The position numbers and the translations under genes are program-made. From assembly GCA_022565635.1 (NCBI GenBank), contig JAIUMH010000002.1:1-57502 (forward strand): DNA of 57,502 bases, written 5' to 3'. The DNA comes from Flavobacteriaceae bacterium (GTDB taxonomy: Bacteria; Bacteroidota; Bacteroidia; Flavobacteriales; Flavobacteriaceae). The notes beneath the pieces are model-generated. The model was given only the letters and a program-made list of their open reading frames with translations, was not told the DNA's origin and did not search any database. Positions 1-10,100 of this stretch are shown one piece after another (the stretch's first letter is position 1; each line of letters opens with the position of its first letter).

Positions 1-172
1 GCTTTTTAATATCGCAGAATGAAATCCAAATAACCGACTTCAAATTTCAGTTCATGAATTCCTTTCTAAAATTTTCAAAACATCTAACACCTCACATCAA
101 ATCCCCAACCTCCAACTTATCACTACACAAATTCATAAAATAAAAATTTAGCAATTATTTTTATATTATTCA

Positions 173-203
173 TTTGGTCAAGAAAATCTAAAGCCTAAAT
201 TTG
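173..203 (+). promoter_or_regulatory. Putative Bacteroidetes-type promoter of the trp operon (TTTG-N19-TAAATTTG)
   Basis: TTTG at 173-176 and TAAATTTG at 196-203 with a 19-nt spacer, matching the Bacteroidetes primary-sigma consensus (TTTG / TAnnTTTG). Confidence 0.7.
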
Positions 204-208
204 TAACC

Positions 209-271
209 ATGAAAAGAATTGAATTAAAATTGTGGTGGTGGAATAAATTTACGTCAACAGTCGTGAATTGA
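209..271 (+). CDS. Putative trp operon leader peptide MKRIELKLWWWNKFTSTVVN
   Basis: ATG at 209, TGG TGG TGG at 233-241, TGA at 269-271. Lies directly upstream of an intrinsic terminator and trpE. Not in the supplied ORF track because of its size. Confidence 0.85.
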   Translation: MKRIELKLWWWNKFTSTVVN

Positions 272-296
272 TTCCTCATTGCGTTTATATAAAACC

Positions 297-333
297 AAAA
301 AAGGCTTGTCAAACACGACAAGCCTTTTTTTTT
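297..333 (+). terminator. Transcription attenuator (intrinsic terminator) upstream of trpE
   Basis: GGCTTGTC (303-310), loop AAACAC, GACAAGCC (317-324) followed by T9; A-run 297-302 extends the stem against the U tract. Confidence 0.88.
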
Positions 334-351
334 GATTTAAATGAAACATTT

Positions 352-1746
352 ATGACCACTAAATTAACAACAACTTACCTCAAAATGCTGGCCGATACGC
401 ACACGCCGGTGAGTATGTATTTAAAAATAAGAGACGCTTATCCCAACTCTATTTTGTTAGAGAGTAGCGATTATCATGCAAACGATAAAAGCTTCTCCTA
501 TCTATGTTGCAATCCCATAGCCGAATTTAAAGTTGAAAACCATCAACTCAGCATAGAAAAATTTGGTAAAACATCAACTCAAGAAATAGGAAAACAAAAA
601 GGTGAAGTCATCAGTCATCTTCAAGGTTTTATAGAAAGTTTTGACGTTGAAAAACAAGATTTTCCCTTTTTAACCAGCGGTTTATTTGGCTTTACAGGTT
701 TTGATGCCATACAGTATTTTGACAAAATTCAAGTTAATCAAAACCAAGAGCTCCAACTTTCGCAGTTGCATTATAAAGTGTATCAAAACATTATTGTAGT
801 AGATCACTTTCACAATGAGCTCTATATTTTTGATCACAGCCCAAACAATAATTCAAATTTAAAAGCTGTGCAACAAATCATTCAGCAACAAAGTTTTCAT
901 CAATTTCCATTTACATTAAAAGGAGAAATTAAATCTACTATTTCTGATCAATATTTCAAAGATATGGTCACTAAAGCTAAAAAACATTGCCAACAAGGAG
1001 ATGTTTTTCAAATGGTAGTTTCAAGGCGATTTGCACAGGAGTTTCAGGGTGATGAATTTAATGTATATCGTGCTTTACGAAGCATTAACCCCAGCCCCTA
1101 TCTCTTTTATTTTGACTATGGAAATTACAAGATTTTTGGAAGCTCGCCTGAGGCTCAATTGGTGGTTCAAGGAGATCAAGCAGAAATTCACCCCATTGCT
1201 GGCACGTTTAAGCGCACCGGAAATGATTTAGAGGATGCAGAAATTGCCCAATCTTTAGCCCAAGATCCTAAAGAAAATGCAGAACATGTGATGTTGGTAG
1301 ATTTGGCTAGAAACGACTTGAGTCAAAATGCCAATGATGTCAATGTAGTTAAATACAAAGAAATTCAGTATTTTTCGCACGTCATTCATTTGGTAAGTAA
1401 AGTGGTAGGAAAAATCAAAAACAAAACGCAAAAGTTACCCATTACCGCCTCTACTTTTCCTGCGGGAACACTTTCTGGCGCCCCAAAATACAAGGCCTTG
1501 CAATTAATTAACAAGTATGAACCACACGCCAGAGAAGCTTACGGAGGAGCCATTGGCGCAATAGATTTTGAACAGAATTACAACCATGCCATCATCATCA
1601 GAAGTTTTGTAAGCAAATCTCAACAACTTCACTTTCAGGCAGGTGCAGGCGTAGTTGTAGACTCTAAAGAAGAAAATGAACTCGCTGAAGTCAATCACAA
1701 ATTAGGTGCTTTAACTAAAGCTTTAAAAAATGCTATTCATGTATAA
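352..1746 (+). CDS. trpE: Anthranilate synthase component I
   Basis: Chorismate-binding motifs (IHPIAGTFKRTG, FPAGTLSGAPK, EAYGGAIG). ATG at 352 is preferred because the ORF-track start (TTG 268) overlaps the leader stop and runs through the attenuator. Confidence 0.95.
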   Translation: MTTKLTTTYLKMLADTHTPVSMYLKIRDAYPNSILLESSDYHANDKSFSYLCCNPIAEFKVENHQLSIEKFGKTSTQEIGKQKGEVISHLQGFIESFDVEKQDFPFLTSGLFGFTGFDAIQYFDKIQVNQNQELQLSQLHYKVYQNIIVVDHFHNELYIFDHSPNNNSNLKAVQQIIQQQSFHQFPFTLKGEIKSTISDQYFKDMVTKAKKHCQQGDVFQMVVSRRFAQEFQGDEFNVYRALRSINPSPYLFYFDYGNYKIFGSSPEAQLVVQGDQAEIHPIAGTFKRTGNDLEDAEIAQSLAQDPKENAEHVMLVDLARNDLSQNANDVNVVKYKEIQYFSHVIHLVSKVVGKIKNKTQKLPITASTFPAGTLSGAPKYKALQLINKYEPHAREAYGGAIGAIDFEQNYNHAIIIRSFVSKSQQLHFQAGAGVVVDSKEENELAEVNHKLGALTKALKNAIHV

Positions 1747-1791
1747 GTTTAATTTCCTATCATTTTGGGCATTTCCCTTCAAAATTTCAGC

Positions 1792-1905
1792 AATTTTAAA
1801 GGATCGGGCTTTCCGTTTTACCTACCGGCAAGCAGGCAGGTCTTTTTTTGCCACTTATCAAAGTAAAAAAAGGATGCCACTGCAATCCCTAATGCAAATT
1901 TAGTT
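1792..1905. repeat. Possible repeated intergenic element inside the trp operon, with an imperfect palindromic core
   Basis: 227-nt noncoding gap between trpE and trpG containing ACCTACCGGCAAGCAGGCAGGT (near palindrome) and an adjacent GGATGCCACTGCAATCCC segment. Confidence 0.45.
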
Positions 1906-1973
1906 TCCAATTTAATAAGTAGAAAAAATCATATGTCTTTTAGAAAATCATAACAAACAATACAGATAAACCA

Positions 1974-2576
1974 ATGAAAATACTAGTTATAGATAATTAC
2001 GATTCCTTTGTTTTTAACCTTGTACACTACTTAGAAGAATTTTCTAACCAAGTAACTGTAGTTAGAAATGATGAAGTTGATTTAGAAAGTATACAGGCTT
2101 TTGATGCTATTTTACTTTCACCCGGACCTGGAATTCCAGAAGAAGCAGGTTTACTCAAAAAAATTATTGCTGAATATGCGGGTCAACTTCCTATACTTGG
2201 CGTATGCTTAGGTCAACAAGCCATTACCGAAGTTTTTGGAGGTTCGCTTCATAATCTTTCAAAAGTTTATCACGGAGTAGCTACTTCAATAAAAATTATA
2301 GATGCAGAAGAGGTGCTGTTTCAAGGCTTAGCTTCCAACCTAGAAATTGGACGCTATCATTCTTGGGTAGTTCATCAAAATTTACCCGATTGCCTCTTGG
2401 CTACTTCGGTAGATGATGAAGGACAAATCATGTCTTTAAGACATAAAGAATACGATGTAAGAGCAGTTCAGTTTCATCCTGAATCAGTATTGACACCTAC
2501 TGGAAAAAAAATGATTGAAAAATGGGTGAATCATTTAAAAACAAATCAACCTAAAGTTGAAGTTCAAGCTAAATAA
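1974..2576 (+). CDS. trpG: Anthranilate synthase component II (glutamine amidotransferase)
   Basis: LLSPGPGIPEEAG, GVCLGQQAI, VQFHPES motifs; operon context. Confidence 0.95.
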   Translation: MKILVIDNYDSFVFNLVHYLEEFSNQVTVVRNDEVDLESIQAFDAILLSPGPGIPEEAGLLKKIIAEYAGQLPILGVCLGQQAITEVFGGSLHNLSKVYHGVATSIKIIDAEEVLFQGLASNLEIGRYHSWVVHQNLPDCLLATSVDDEGQIMSLRHKEYDVRAVQFHPESVLTPTGKKMIEKWVNHLKTNQPKVEVQAK

Positions 2577-2582
2577 ATTTCC

Positions 2583-3572
2583 ATGAAAAAAACCTTAGAA
2601 CGCTTAATCCAATTTGAAGAGTTGAGTCAGCAAGAAGCTAAAGCTATATTAATAGACCTTACTCAATCTGATTATTCTGAAGCTGAAATGGCTTCATTCC
2701 TCACGGTGTATATGATGCGAAAAATCAGTTTAGCCGAGTTGAAAGGGTTTAGAGATGCTTTATTAGAATTATGTCGGCCAATAGATTTATCCGATTTTAA
2801 TCACATTGATTTATGTGGTACGGGTGGAGATGGAAAAAACACCTTTAACATTTCAACTTTAGCCTCTTTTGTTTCTGCCGGAGCTGGAGTTCAAGTAGCT
2901 AAACACGGTAATTATGGAGTATCTTCAGTGAGTGGAAGTTCTAATGTGTTGGAACATTTAGGCATACATTTCAGTAATGATCAAGATTTTCAAAAAAAAT
3001 GCATGGAAAAAGCGGGGATTTGTATTTTACATGCACCCTTATTTCATCCAGCTATGAAACATGTAGGACCGGTAAGAAAAAAATTAGGTTTAAAAACCTT
3101 TTTCAACATGCTTGGCCCAATGGTCAATCCAAGTTTTCCTAAAAAACAAGTGGTAGGAGTTTTCAGTTTAGAGCTGTTAAGAATGTATGCGTATCTGTTT
3201 CAGCAAGAAGAAAAAGAATTCACCATCATTCACGATTTAAATGGCTATGATGAAGTTTCGCTTACTGGCGATACGAAAGTTTACTCTACAAATGAAGAGA
3301 AAATTTTAAGCCCATTAGATTTTGGTAGTTCTGTTTTAGAAGCAAGTCAGCTTTTTGGAGGAAATACAGTAAAAGAAGCCGGACAAATTTTTTGGAATAT
3401 TCTTTCAGGAAAAGGCACACAAGCACAAAATGAAGTAGTGATTGCAAATGCCTCTTTAGCCATTGCTTTAGCTAAAGAAATAAGTATAGAAGAAGCGCGC
3501 TTATATGCAGAAGAATCACTTTTAAGCCAACGCGCTTTAGCATGTTTTAATCAATTAAAATCCATTCAATAA
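2583..3572 (+). CDS. trpD: Anthranilate phosphoribosyltransferase
   Basis: CGTGGDGKNTFNIST motif, KHGNYGVSS; operon context. Confidence 0.95.
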   Translation: MKKTLERLIQFEELSQQEAKAILIDLTQSDYSEAEMASFLTVYMMRKISLAELKGFRDALLELCRPIDLSDFNHIDLCGTGGDGKNTFNISTLASFVSAGAGVQVAKHGNYGVSSVSGSSNVLEHLGIHFSNDQDFQKKCMEKAGICILHAPLFHPAMKHVGPVRKKLGLKTFFNMLGPMVNPSFPKKQVVGVFSLELLRMYAYLFQQEEKEFTIIHDLNGYDEVSLTGDTKVYSTNEEKILSPLDFGSSVLEASQLFGGNTVKEAGQIFWNILSGKGTQAQNEVVIANASLAIALAKEISIEEARLYAEESLLSQRALACFNQLKSIQ

Positions 3573-4360
3573 TGCATATTTTAGATCAAATTGTAAGGTA
3601 CAAGAAAAAAGAAATTGAACAACGAAAAAAACAGACTTCCGTTGCTGATTTACAACAAATGAAGTTCTATACAAAAGACTGTTTATCGGTCGTAGATCAA
3701 TTTGAAAAACGACCCAAAAACATCATTGCCGAGTTCAAACGAAAATCACCAAGCAAACCGGATATTAATTTAAAAGCCGATTTGAAAGAAAAACTCATCA
3801 GCTACCAAGAAGCAGGAGCTTCAGCAGTTTCTGTACTCACAGATCATCATTTTTTTGGTGGAAATTTAAGCGACTTACAAATTGCTAAACAAGAACTTTC
3901 TATTCCCATTTTACAAAAAGATTTTATTATTGACGAATATCAGGTACATGAAGCGAAAGCTTATGGCGCCGATTTCATTTTACTTATTGCGCGTTTGCTT
4001 ACTATAGCCGAGGTGCAACATTTATCTACTTTAGCGCAAGATTTGGGCTTGGAGGTCTTGGTAGAAGTGCATCATGAAGATGAATTAGTGAAAACCAATT
4101 TTACTAGCATTAACCTTATTGGGGTGAATAATAGAAACTTAGAAAATTTTGAAATTTCAATAGCAAATAGCTTAAATTTAGCTGGCAAGATTCCACCTGA
4201 ATTTGTAAAAGTAAGCGAAAGTGGAATTCAAAATCGCGCACAAATTGACGAATTGTATCAAGCTGGATTTGAAGGTTTCTTGATTGGTGAAGAGCTAATG
4301 AAATCAACAAGTGTAGCAGAAAAAATCAGTCAGCTCATCGGTCAAAAATTCAGTTTATAA
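3572..4360 (+). CDS. trpC: Indole-3-glycerol-phosphate synthase
   Basis: IIAEFKRKSPS, VLTDHHFFGG, LIGVNNRNLENF, SESGI motifs. Confidence 0.95.
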   Translation: MHILDQIVRYKKKEIEQRKKQTSVADLQQMKFYTKDCLSVVDQFEKRPKNIIAEFKRKSPSKPDINLKADLKEKLISYQEAGASAVSVLTDHHFFGGNLSDLQIAKQELSIPILQKDFIIDEYQVHEAKAYGADFILLIARLLTIAEVQHLSTLAQDLGLEVLVEVHHEDELVKTNFTSINLIGVNNRNLENFEISIANSLNLAGKIPPEFVKVSESGIQNRAQIDELYQAGFEGFLIGEELMKSTSVAEKISQLIGQKFSL

Positions 4361-4998
4361 TGAATACAGTAAAACTTAAAGTATGTGGGTTAAAATACCC
4401 AAAAAATCAGGAATTAATTAGTCAATTACCCATTGATTATGCTGGGTTTATCTTCTATAAAAATTCAAAGAGAAATACAATAAATGTAAGTGAAAAGCTC
4501 CCTGATCATATTAAAAAAGTGGGGGTATTTGTAAATGAAAAAATAGAAACCTTATTAAAGAAATTGAAAGATTACCACTTAGATGTAATTCAGTTACATG
4601 GTTCAGAAGACATCAATTACATTTTGAAGTTAAAAGAAGAATTGGTGAAAAAAGATTTGTATTTTATTCAGCTCTGGAAGGCGCTTCCAATTCAAGAAAT
4701 CACCGATTTAAATTTAATCAAAACGTATGAAAACCATGTAGATGTAATTCTTTTAGATGCCAAAGGTCCAAAACCTGGTGGAAATGGAATTAAATTTAAC
4801 TGGGATTTTCTTCAGCAAATAAACTCTAAAGTGCCAATTATGTTAAGTGGTGGAATTAAAATTGATGATGTTGAAGCCTTACTAAAAATTAAAGGACAGA
4901 ATCTAATTTGGGGAGTAGATATTAACAGCGGATTTGAAATTAATCCTGGTTTAAAAGACGCCGGACGCATCCAACATTTTATGAACCGATTAAATTAA
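4360..4998 (+). CDS. trpF: Phosphoribosylanthranilate isomerase
   Basis: KVCGLK, YAGFIFY, VIQLHG, MLSGGI motifs; operon position. Confidence 0.93.
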   Translation: MNTVKLKVCGLKYPKNQELISQLPIDYAGFIFYKNSKRNTINVSEKLPDHIKKVGVFVNEKIETLLKKLKDYHLDVIQLHGSEDINYILKLKEELVKKDLYFIQLWKALPIQEITDLNLIKTYENHVDVILLDAKGPKPGGNGIKFNWDFLQQINSKVPIMLSGGIKIDDVEALLKIKGQNLIWGVDINSGFEINPGLKDAGRIQHFMNRLN

Positions 4999-5004
4999 AA
5001 AGCA

Positions 5005-6183
5005 ATGATTAAAAACGGATATTATGGAGAATTTGGTGGAGCCTACATTCCAGAAATGCTCTACCCAGCAGTAGAAGAGCTGAGAGCAAACTATGAAGAA
5101 ATTTTAGCTTCACCAAACTTTCAAAAAGAATTTCAAGAACTATTAGAAGTGTATGTGGGTCGACCTACTCCACTTTATTTTGCTAAGAATTTAAGCCAAA
5201 AAGCGGGGTGTAAAGTTTACTTAAAACGCGAGGATTTATGCCATACAGGAGCGCATAAAATCAACAACACCATTGGTCAAATTTTATTAGCCAAACATTT
5301 AGGCAAGAAAAGAATCATTGCTGAAACGGGTGCTGGACAACATGGGGTGGCCACAGCTACAGCATGTGCTTTAATGGGTTTAGAATGTATCGTGTATATG
5401 GGAGCTAAAGACATTTTACGTCAAGCGCCCAATGTTTCAAGGATGAAAATGTTAGGCGCCAAAGTAGTCGCTGCAGAATCAGGAAGTAAAACTTTAAAAG
5501 ATGCCACAAATGAAGCTATTAGAGATTGGATTAATCATCCGGAAAGCACGCATTACATCATAGGCTCGGTAGTGGGTCCTCACCCTTATCCAGATTTAGT
5601 AGCGCGGCTTCAATCGGTAATTTCTAAAGAAGTCAAAAAACAATTGCTTAAGTATGAAGGAAGAGATTATCCCGATTATTTGGTAGCCTGCGTGGGAGGT
5701 GGTAGCAATGCCGCTGGTTTGTATTATGACTATTTAGAAGATGAACGCACGCAAATTATAGCTGTTGAAGCTGCAGGAAAAGGTTTGCTTTCTAAGGAAA
5801 CAGCCGCTACCACTCAATTAGGAAAAGTGGGCATTATACATGGAAGTAAAACCTTGTTGATGCAGAATACAGACGGACAAATTACAGAACCCTATTCTAT
5901 TTCAGCAGGTTTAGATTACCCAGGCATTGGCCCCATGCACGCCCATTTATTTACGAGTAAAAGAGCTACTTTTATGAGCATTGATGATAGTGAGGCTATG
6001 CAAGCAGGATTGATGTTAAGTCAAACTGAAGGCATTATTCCCGCTATTGAAACTTCGCATGCCTTCGCTATTTTTAATCATAAGAAGTTTGAACCAGATG
6101 ATGTAGTAGTTTTTAATTTATCTGGAAGAGGCGACAAAGATTTAGCTACTTATATTGATTACTTTAAATTAGACCAACAATGA
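5005..6183 (+). CDS. trpB: Tryptophan synthase beta chain
   Basis: YYGEFGGAYIPE, LKREDLCHTGAHKINNTIGQ, ETGAGQHGVATA, CVGGGSNA. Confidence 0.97.
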   Translation: MIKNGYYGEFGGAYIPEMLYPAVEELRANYEEILASPNFQKEFQELLEVYVGRPTPLYFAKNLSQKAGCKVYLKREDLCHTGAHKINNTIGQILLAKHLGKKRIIAETGAGQHGVATATACALMGLECIVYMGAKDILRQAPNVSRMKMLGAKVVAAESGSKTLKDATNEAIRDWINHPESTHYIIGSVVGPHPYPDLVARLQSVISKEVKKQLLKYEGRDYPDYLVACVGGGSNAAGLYYDYLEDERTQIIAVEAAGKGLLSKETAATTQLGKVGIIHGSKTLLMQNTDGQITEPYSISAGLDYPGIGPMHAHLFTSKRATFMSIDDSEAMQAGLMLSQTEGIIPAIETSHAFAIFNHKKFEPDDVVVFNLSGRGDKDLATYIDYFKLDQQ

Positions 6184-6968
6184 AATCAACACTAATAAAA
6201 AACAGAATTCAAGAGAAAATCAGCACCAAAGATAACCTATTAAGTATTTATTTTACAGCAGGTTTTCCTCAATTGCAAGACACCAGAAAAGTCATTTCAA
6301 ATCTTGCAGAAGCTGGTGTAGATATGATTGAAATTGGATTGCCCAATAGTGATCCCATTGCCGATGGTGAAGTAATTCAAAAAAGTTCTACCCAAGCTTT
6401 ACAGAACGGAATGAGCACCTCACTCCTGTTTCAACAGTTAAAAGGAATTAGAGAAGAAATTGAAATTCCATTAATTATTATGGGTTATTTTAATACAATG
6501 CTTCAATTTGGAGTGGAAAAATTTTGTAGAACCTGTGCTGATTTAGGAATTGATGGTATTATTATGCCAGATTTGCCCGTTGAAGTCTATGAAAAAGACT
6601 ATAAAGACATCTTTGAAAAGTATGAATTAAACTTTATTTGTCTAATTACCCCTCAAACTTCAGAAGAGCGAATTAGAAAAATAGACCAGGTAAGTACGGG
6701 ATTTATATATATGGTAAGTACGGCTTCAACTACAGGAAAAACTTCAGGCTTTGGACCACAAGAAATTGATTATTTTAAGCGAATTAGAAACATGAATTTG
6801 AAAAACAAATGCATTGTTGGTTTCGGTATAAAAGATCAAAAAAGCTTTTCTCAAGTCTGTCAGTATGCCAAAGGAGGAATAATTGGAAGTGCATTTATTC
6901 AGTCTTTAAAGGAAAATGGAATAGATAAAATTGGTGAGTTTGTAAAACAAATAAGAACCTCTCATTGA
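6180..6968 (+). CDS. trpA: Tryptophan synthase alpha chain
   Basis: YFTAGFP, MIEIGLPNSDPIADG, MPDLP; 4-nt overlap with trpB. Confidence 0.95.
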   Translation: MKSTLIKNRIQEKISTKDNLLSIYFTAGFPQLQDTRKVISNLAEAGVDMIEIGLPNSDPIADGEVIQKSSTQALQNGMSTSLLFQQLKGIREEIEIPLIIMGYFNTMLQFGVEKFCRTCADLGIDGIIMPDLPVEVYEKDYKDIFEKYELNFICLITPQTSEERIRKIDQVSTGFIYMVSTASTTGKTSGFGPQEIDYFKRIRNMNLKNKCIVGFGIKDQKSFSQVCQYAKGGIIGSAFIQSLKENGIDKIGEFVKQIRTSH

Positions 6969-7168
6969 GTTTATAGAAGAATAGCATATTTTTTTTTCAC
7001 ATACAAAAGTTAAAACTAGAAGATATAAGAAACCAGGTTTTTAAACTCCATTGTTTATAATATCCTGAATTTAAAATAAATTCATTTTGAAAAAAAACTA
7101 AATTCTTTAGAGATTTCATTTTTTTTGTTAATTTTAAACAAAATTTAAATCTCCTAAAAAAATTCAAA

Positions 7169-10100
7169 ATGAAAGCAAACTTTTATCTTCTCATCTTCTT
7201 TTTTTTCGCATTAATTAGTAACGGTCAAGATTTTAATTGGTTAGAAGATTTTGACGACATTGACGAGATTAATTCTTGTAACGCACAGCTTAGTATTAAC
7301 AATAATAATAATAATTTAAGTAATCATAGTAAAACATTGGTTATCTGTCCAGATGAATCAAATCCTGAATCGGATGCAACTGAAATTCAATTTTTAAATT
7401 GGAGTTTAAACACCAGTTTTGTTTCATTTACAATTTATGACGGTGATGATTCAACCGCTCCAATTTTGTATAATTTTACAGACAATACTATTTTACCAGA
7501 TTTTTATATCACCTCTTCCTTAGAAAATTCATCGGGATGTTTAACCATTCAAATAGAAACAGACCCTATTCCTAATATCATTAATATTGGTTTTGATATG
7601 ACCATTAGTTGTAGAGATGAATGTGCTGATTTTGATGTTTCTTTTTCGTATGATGGCATAGGTTTGTGTGACCAGGAATCAGAAAATATTTTTGAAGCTG
7701 GAACAGACTTTACAGTGTTTTCAAATGTAACTCAACTTACAGGAACTACTGTTGATGACTTAACTTATGAGTGGTATATTGATGATGAATTACAAGATTC
7801 TGAAACTACTTTTGTTACAGCCAATATTAATGAAGTAGGTTCCTATAATGGAGAATTACGTCTCATAAGTAATTTTGGCTTTTGTGAATCCATTCATGAA
7901 TTTGAATTTACTATTGGGGGTGACTTGATCAATACAAGTGATGCTGACGAGGATTTCACGTTAGAAGAATTAATTTCTGATGTATTAATCTCTGGTAATT
8001 GCGCCAATGTAAACAATATAGAATTACTAAATGGTTTATCATTCCATACCAACGAACATAGTATTGGCTATTTTGAAGCTGGTTGTAGCGATTTTCCTTT
8101 TACTGAAGGTATTGTTCTTGGTTCAGGTAGTATCAGTAATGTTACTGATGGAAATCAAAATGGTTCTAATCCTCCTTTTGGTTCAATATGGCAAGGTGAC
8201 CCAGATTTAGATAGTTTCGGACAATCTGCCAGCGGTAATTCAAACGCCACATCAAATGATGCCACAGCAGTAGAATTCTTCTTCAGCTCTTTTGAAGAAG
8301 AAATTGAATTCAATTACATCTTTGGTTCTTATGAATACCCTGGAATATTTGTTTGTAATTTTGCAGATATTTTTGCTTTTATTATTAGTGGACCTTATGA
8401 TGAAGATGGAAACTTAATCTCTGATACTTTTCCAGAAGGAACCCCTGGAGTGTTTCAAGACGAGTACTTATACAATCATGATGGTAATCCAAATAATGAT
8501 TTATTAAGCATTGATTTAGGAGGTCTAAATATTGCTACTTTTGAAGATGAAAATGGCAATTTAGTTCCAACAACTATTTCCAACATTCATGATTTCAGTG
8601 ACATAAACGGAGATTCATGTTTTGAAGGCTCATTGGGTGAATTCTATTTTCCTGAACTTTACAATTCAAATGAATTTAATTACCATACTTTAAATGGTGA
8701 GACAGTTCCTTTGACTGCTTCTGCTGAAGTAATTCCTTGTGAGCGATATAAACTAAAAATAGTGGTTGCTGATTGGCAAGATTCATTCTTTAATTCATTT
8801 GTATTCCTAGAAGGAGGTAGTTTTGAATTGGGGGCTAACTTAGGAGATGATGTGCTTTTTTCAGATCAAGATCCCGCTTTTGAAGGAGATGTAGTTACAC
8901 TATCGCCTTTTCAAAACGAATTAGACGACAATTGTGATTTGAATATTGAATGGTACAAAGACGGTGAACTATTAGAAGGATTTACTGAAACAACACTAGA
9001 TGTTACGGAAACAGGAACCTATGAAATTTTTATAGACGCAGGAGATTCTAATCTTTCTGGTTGTAACGACAATGATTCTGTTTTTGTTGAATTTATACCT
9101 GTTCCTAATCCAGATAATATTGAAAATTTAACTAATATTTTTATCTGTGATCCTGAAACACCAACTGTAAGTTTTGATTTTACAGTGAATGAAATTATTG
9201 CTACTCAAAATCAAAACCCGAATAATTTTAATGTCTCTTTTCACCTTTCAGAAACAGAAGCTGTAAATAATCTTAATCCTATTGAAGATATTTCGGATTA
9301 TCAAGTCAATGCTTCAGAATTAATTAATGAAAACGTAGAAATTTGGATTAGAGTAGAAGAAGCACTTACAGGAAATGCACAAACTTCAACTACCGCAAAT
9401 TTTGAAATAGGTATTATTGAAATTGATTTAGAAGAAGTTGATTTACCAGTAATTGCTTTGTGTAGTGAAGATGATACTGCAGTGGTTGCAGAATTTAACT
9501 TAACAGATAACGAAGAATTAATTTCAACTATCATTGGAACAACCACAGTAAATTACAGTTATTATACTTCGCTGGCGGATGCTACAAATGCTTCCAATAG
9601 CATTAGTGACCCTGAAACATATACCTCAAATGAAACTTCCGAAACTTTATTTATTCGTGTAGAAAGTGGATTTGACAATGATTGTTTTGATATTACCTCT
9701 TTTGATCTTGGTGTATTTGAAAATCCCACTCCAACTTCAGTTCAAGACTTAGAGGCTTGTGTTGAAAATGATGAAGCATTTATAGATTTAACTCAAAATA
9801 ATGAAACTTCAATTGGTCTTCCTAATCCTTCAATTGTTGAACTAGGCTACTACTTAACACAAGCTGAAGCTGAAAATCAAGTTGATGCTATTGAAGAAAT
9901 AGAAAACTTCTTAATTCCTCAAGGAATTGAAGAACTAGAAGTTTTTGTTCGCATTGAAAATAACGAAGAAAATGGGAATTGTACCGTAATTGAAAGCTTC
10001 TTAGTATCAACTGTTTCAATTGACACTAACGAAATTGAAAACCTTGAGGAGTGTGAATTAAATGAAGTAGAAGTATCATTTAATTTGAACCTGGTTCTCA

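Noticed and set aside
268-351. N-terminal extension of trpE in the ORF track (TTG start at 268)
   Set aside because: Overlaps the leader stop codon and reads through the attenuator hairpin; homology-like sequence begins after ATG 352.
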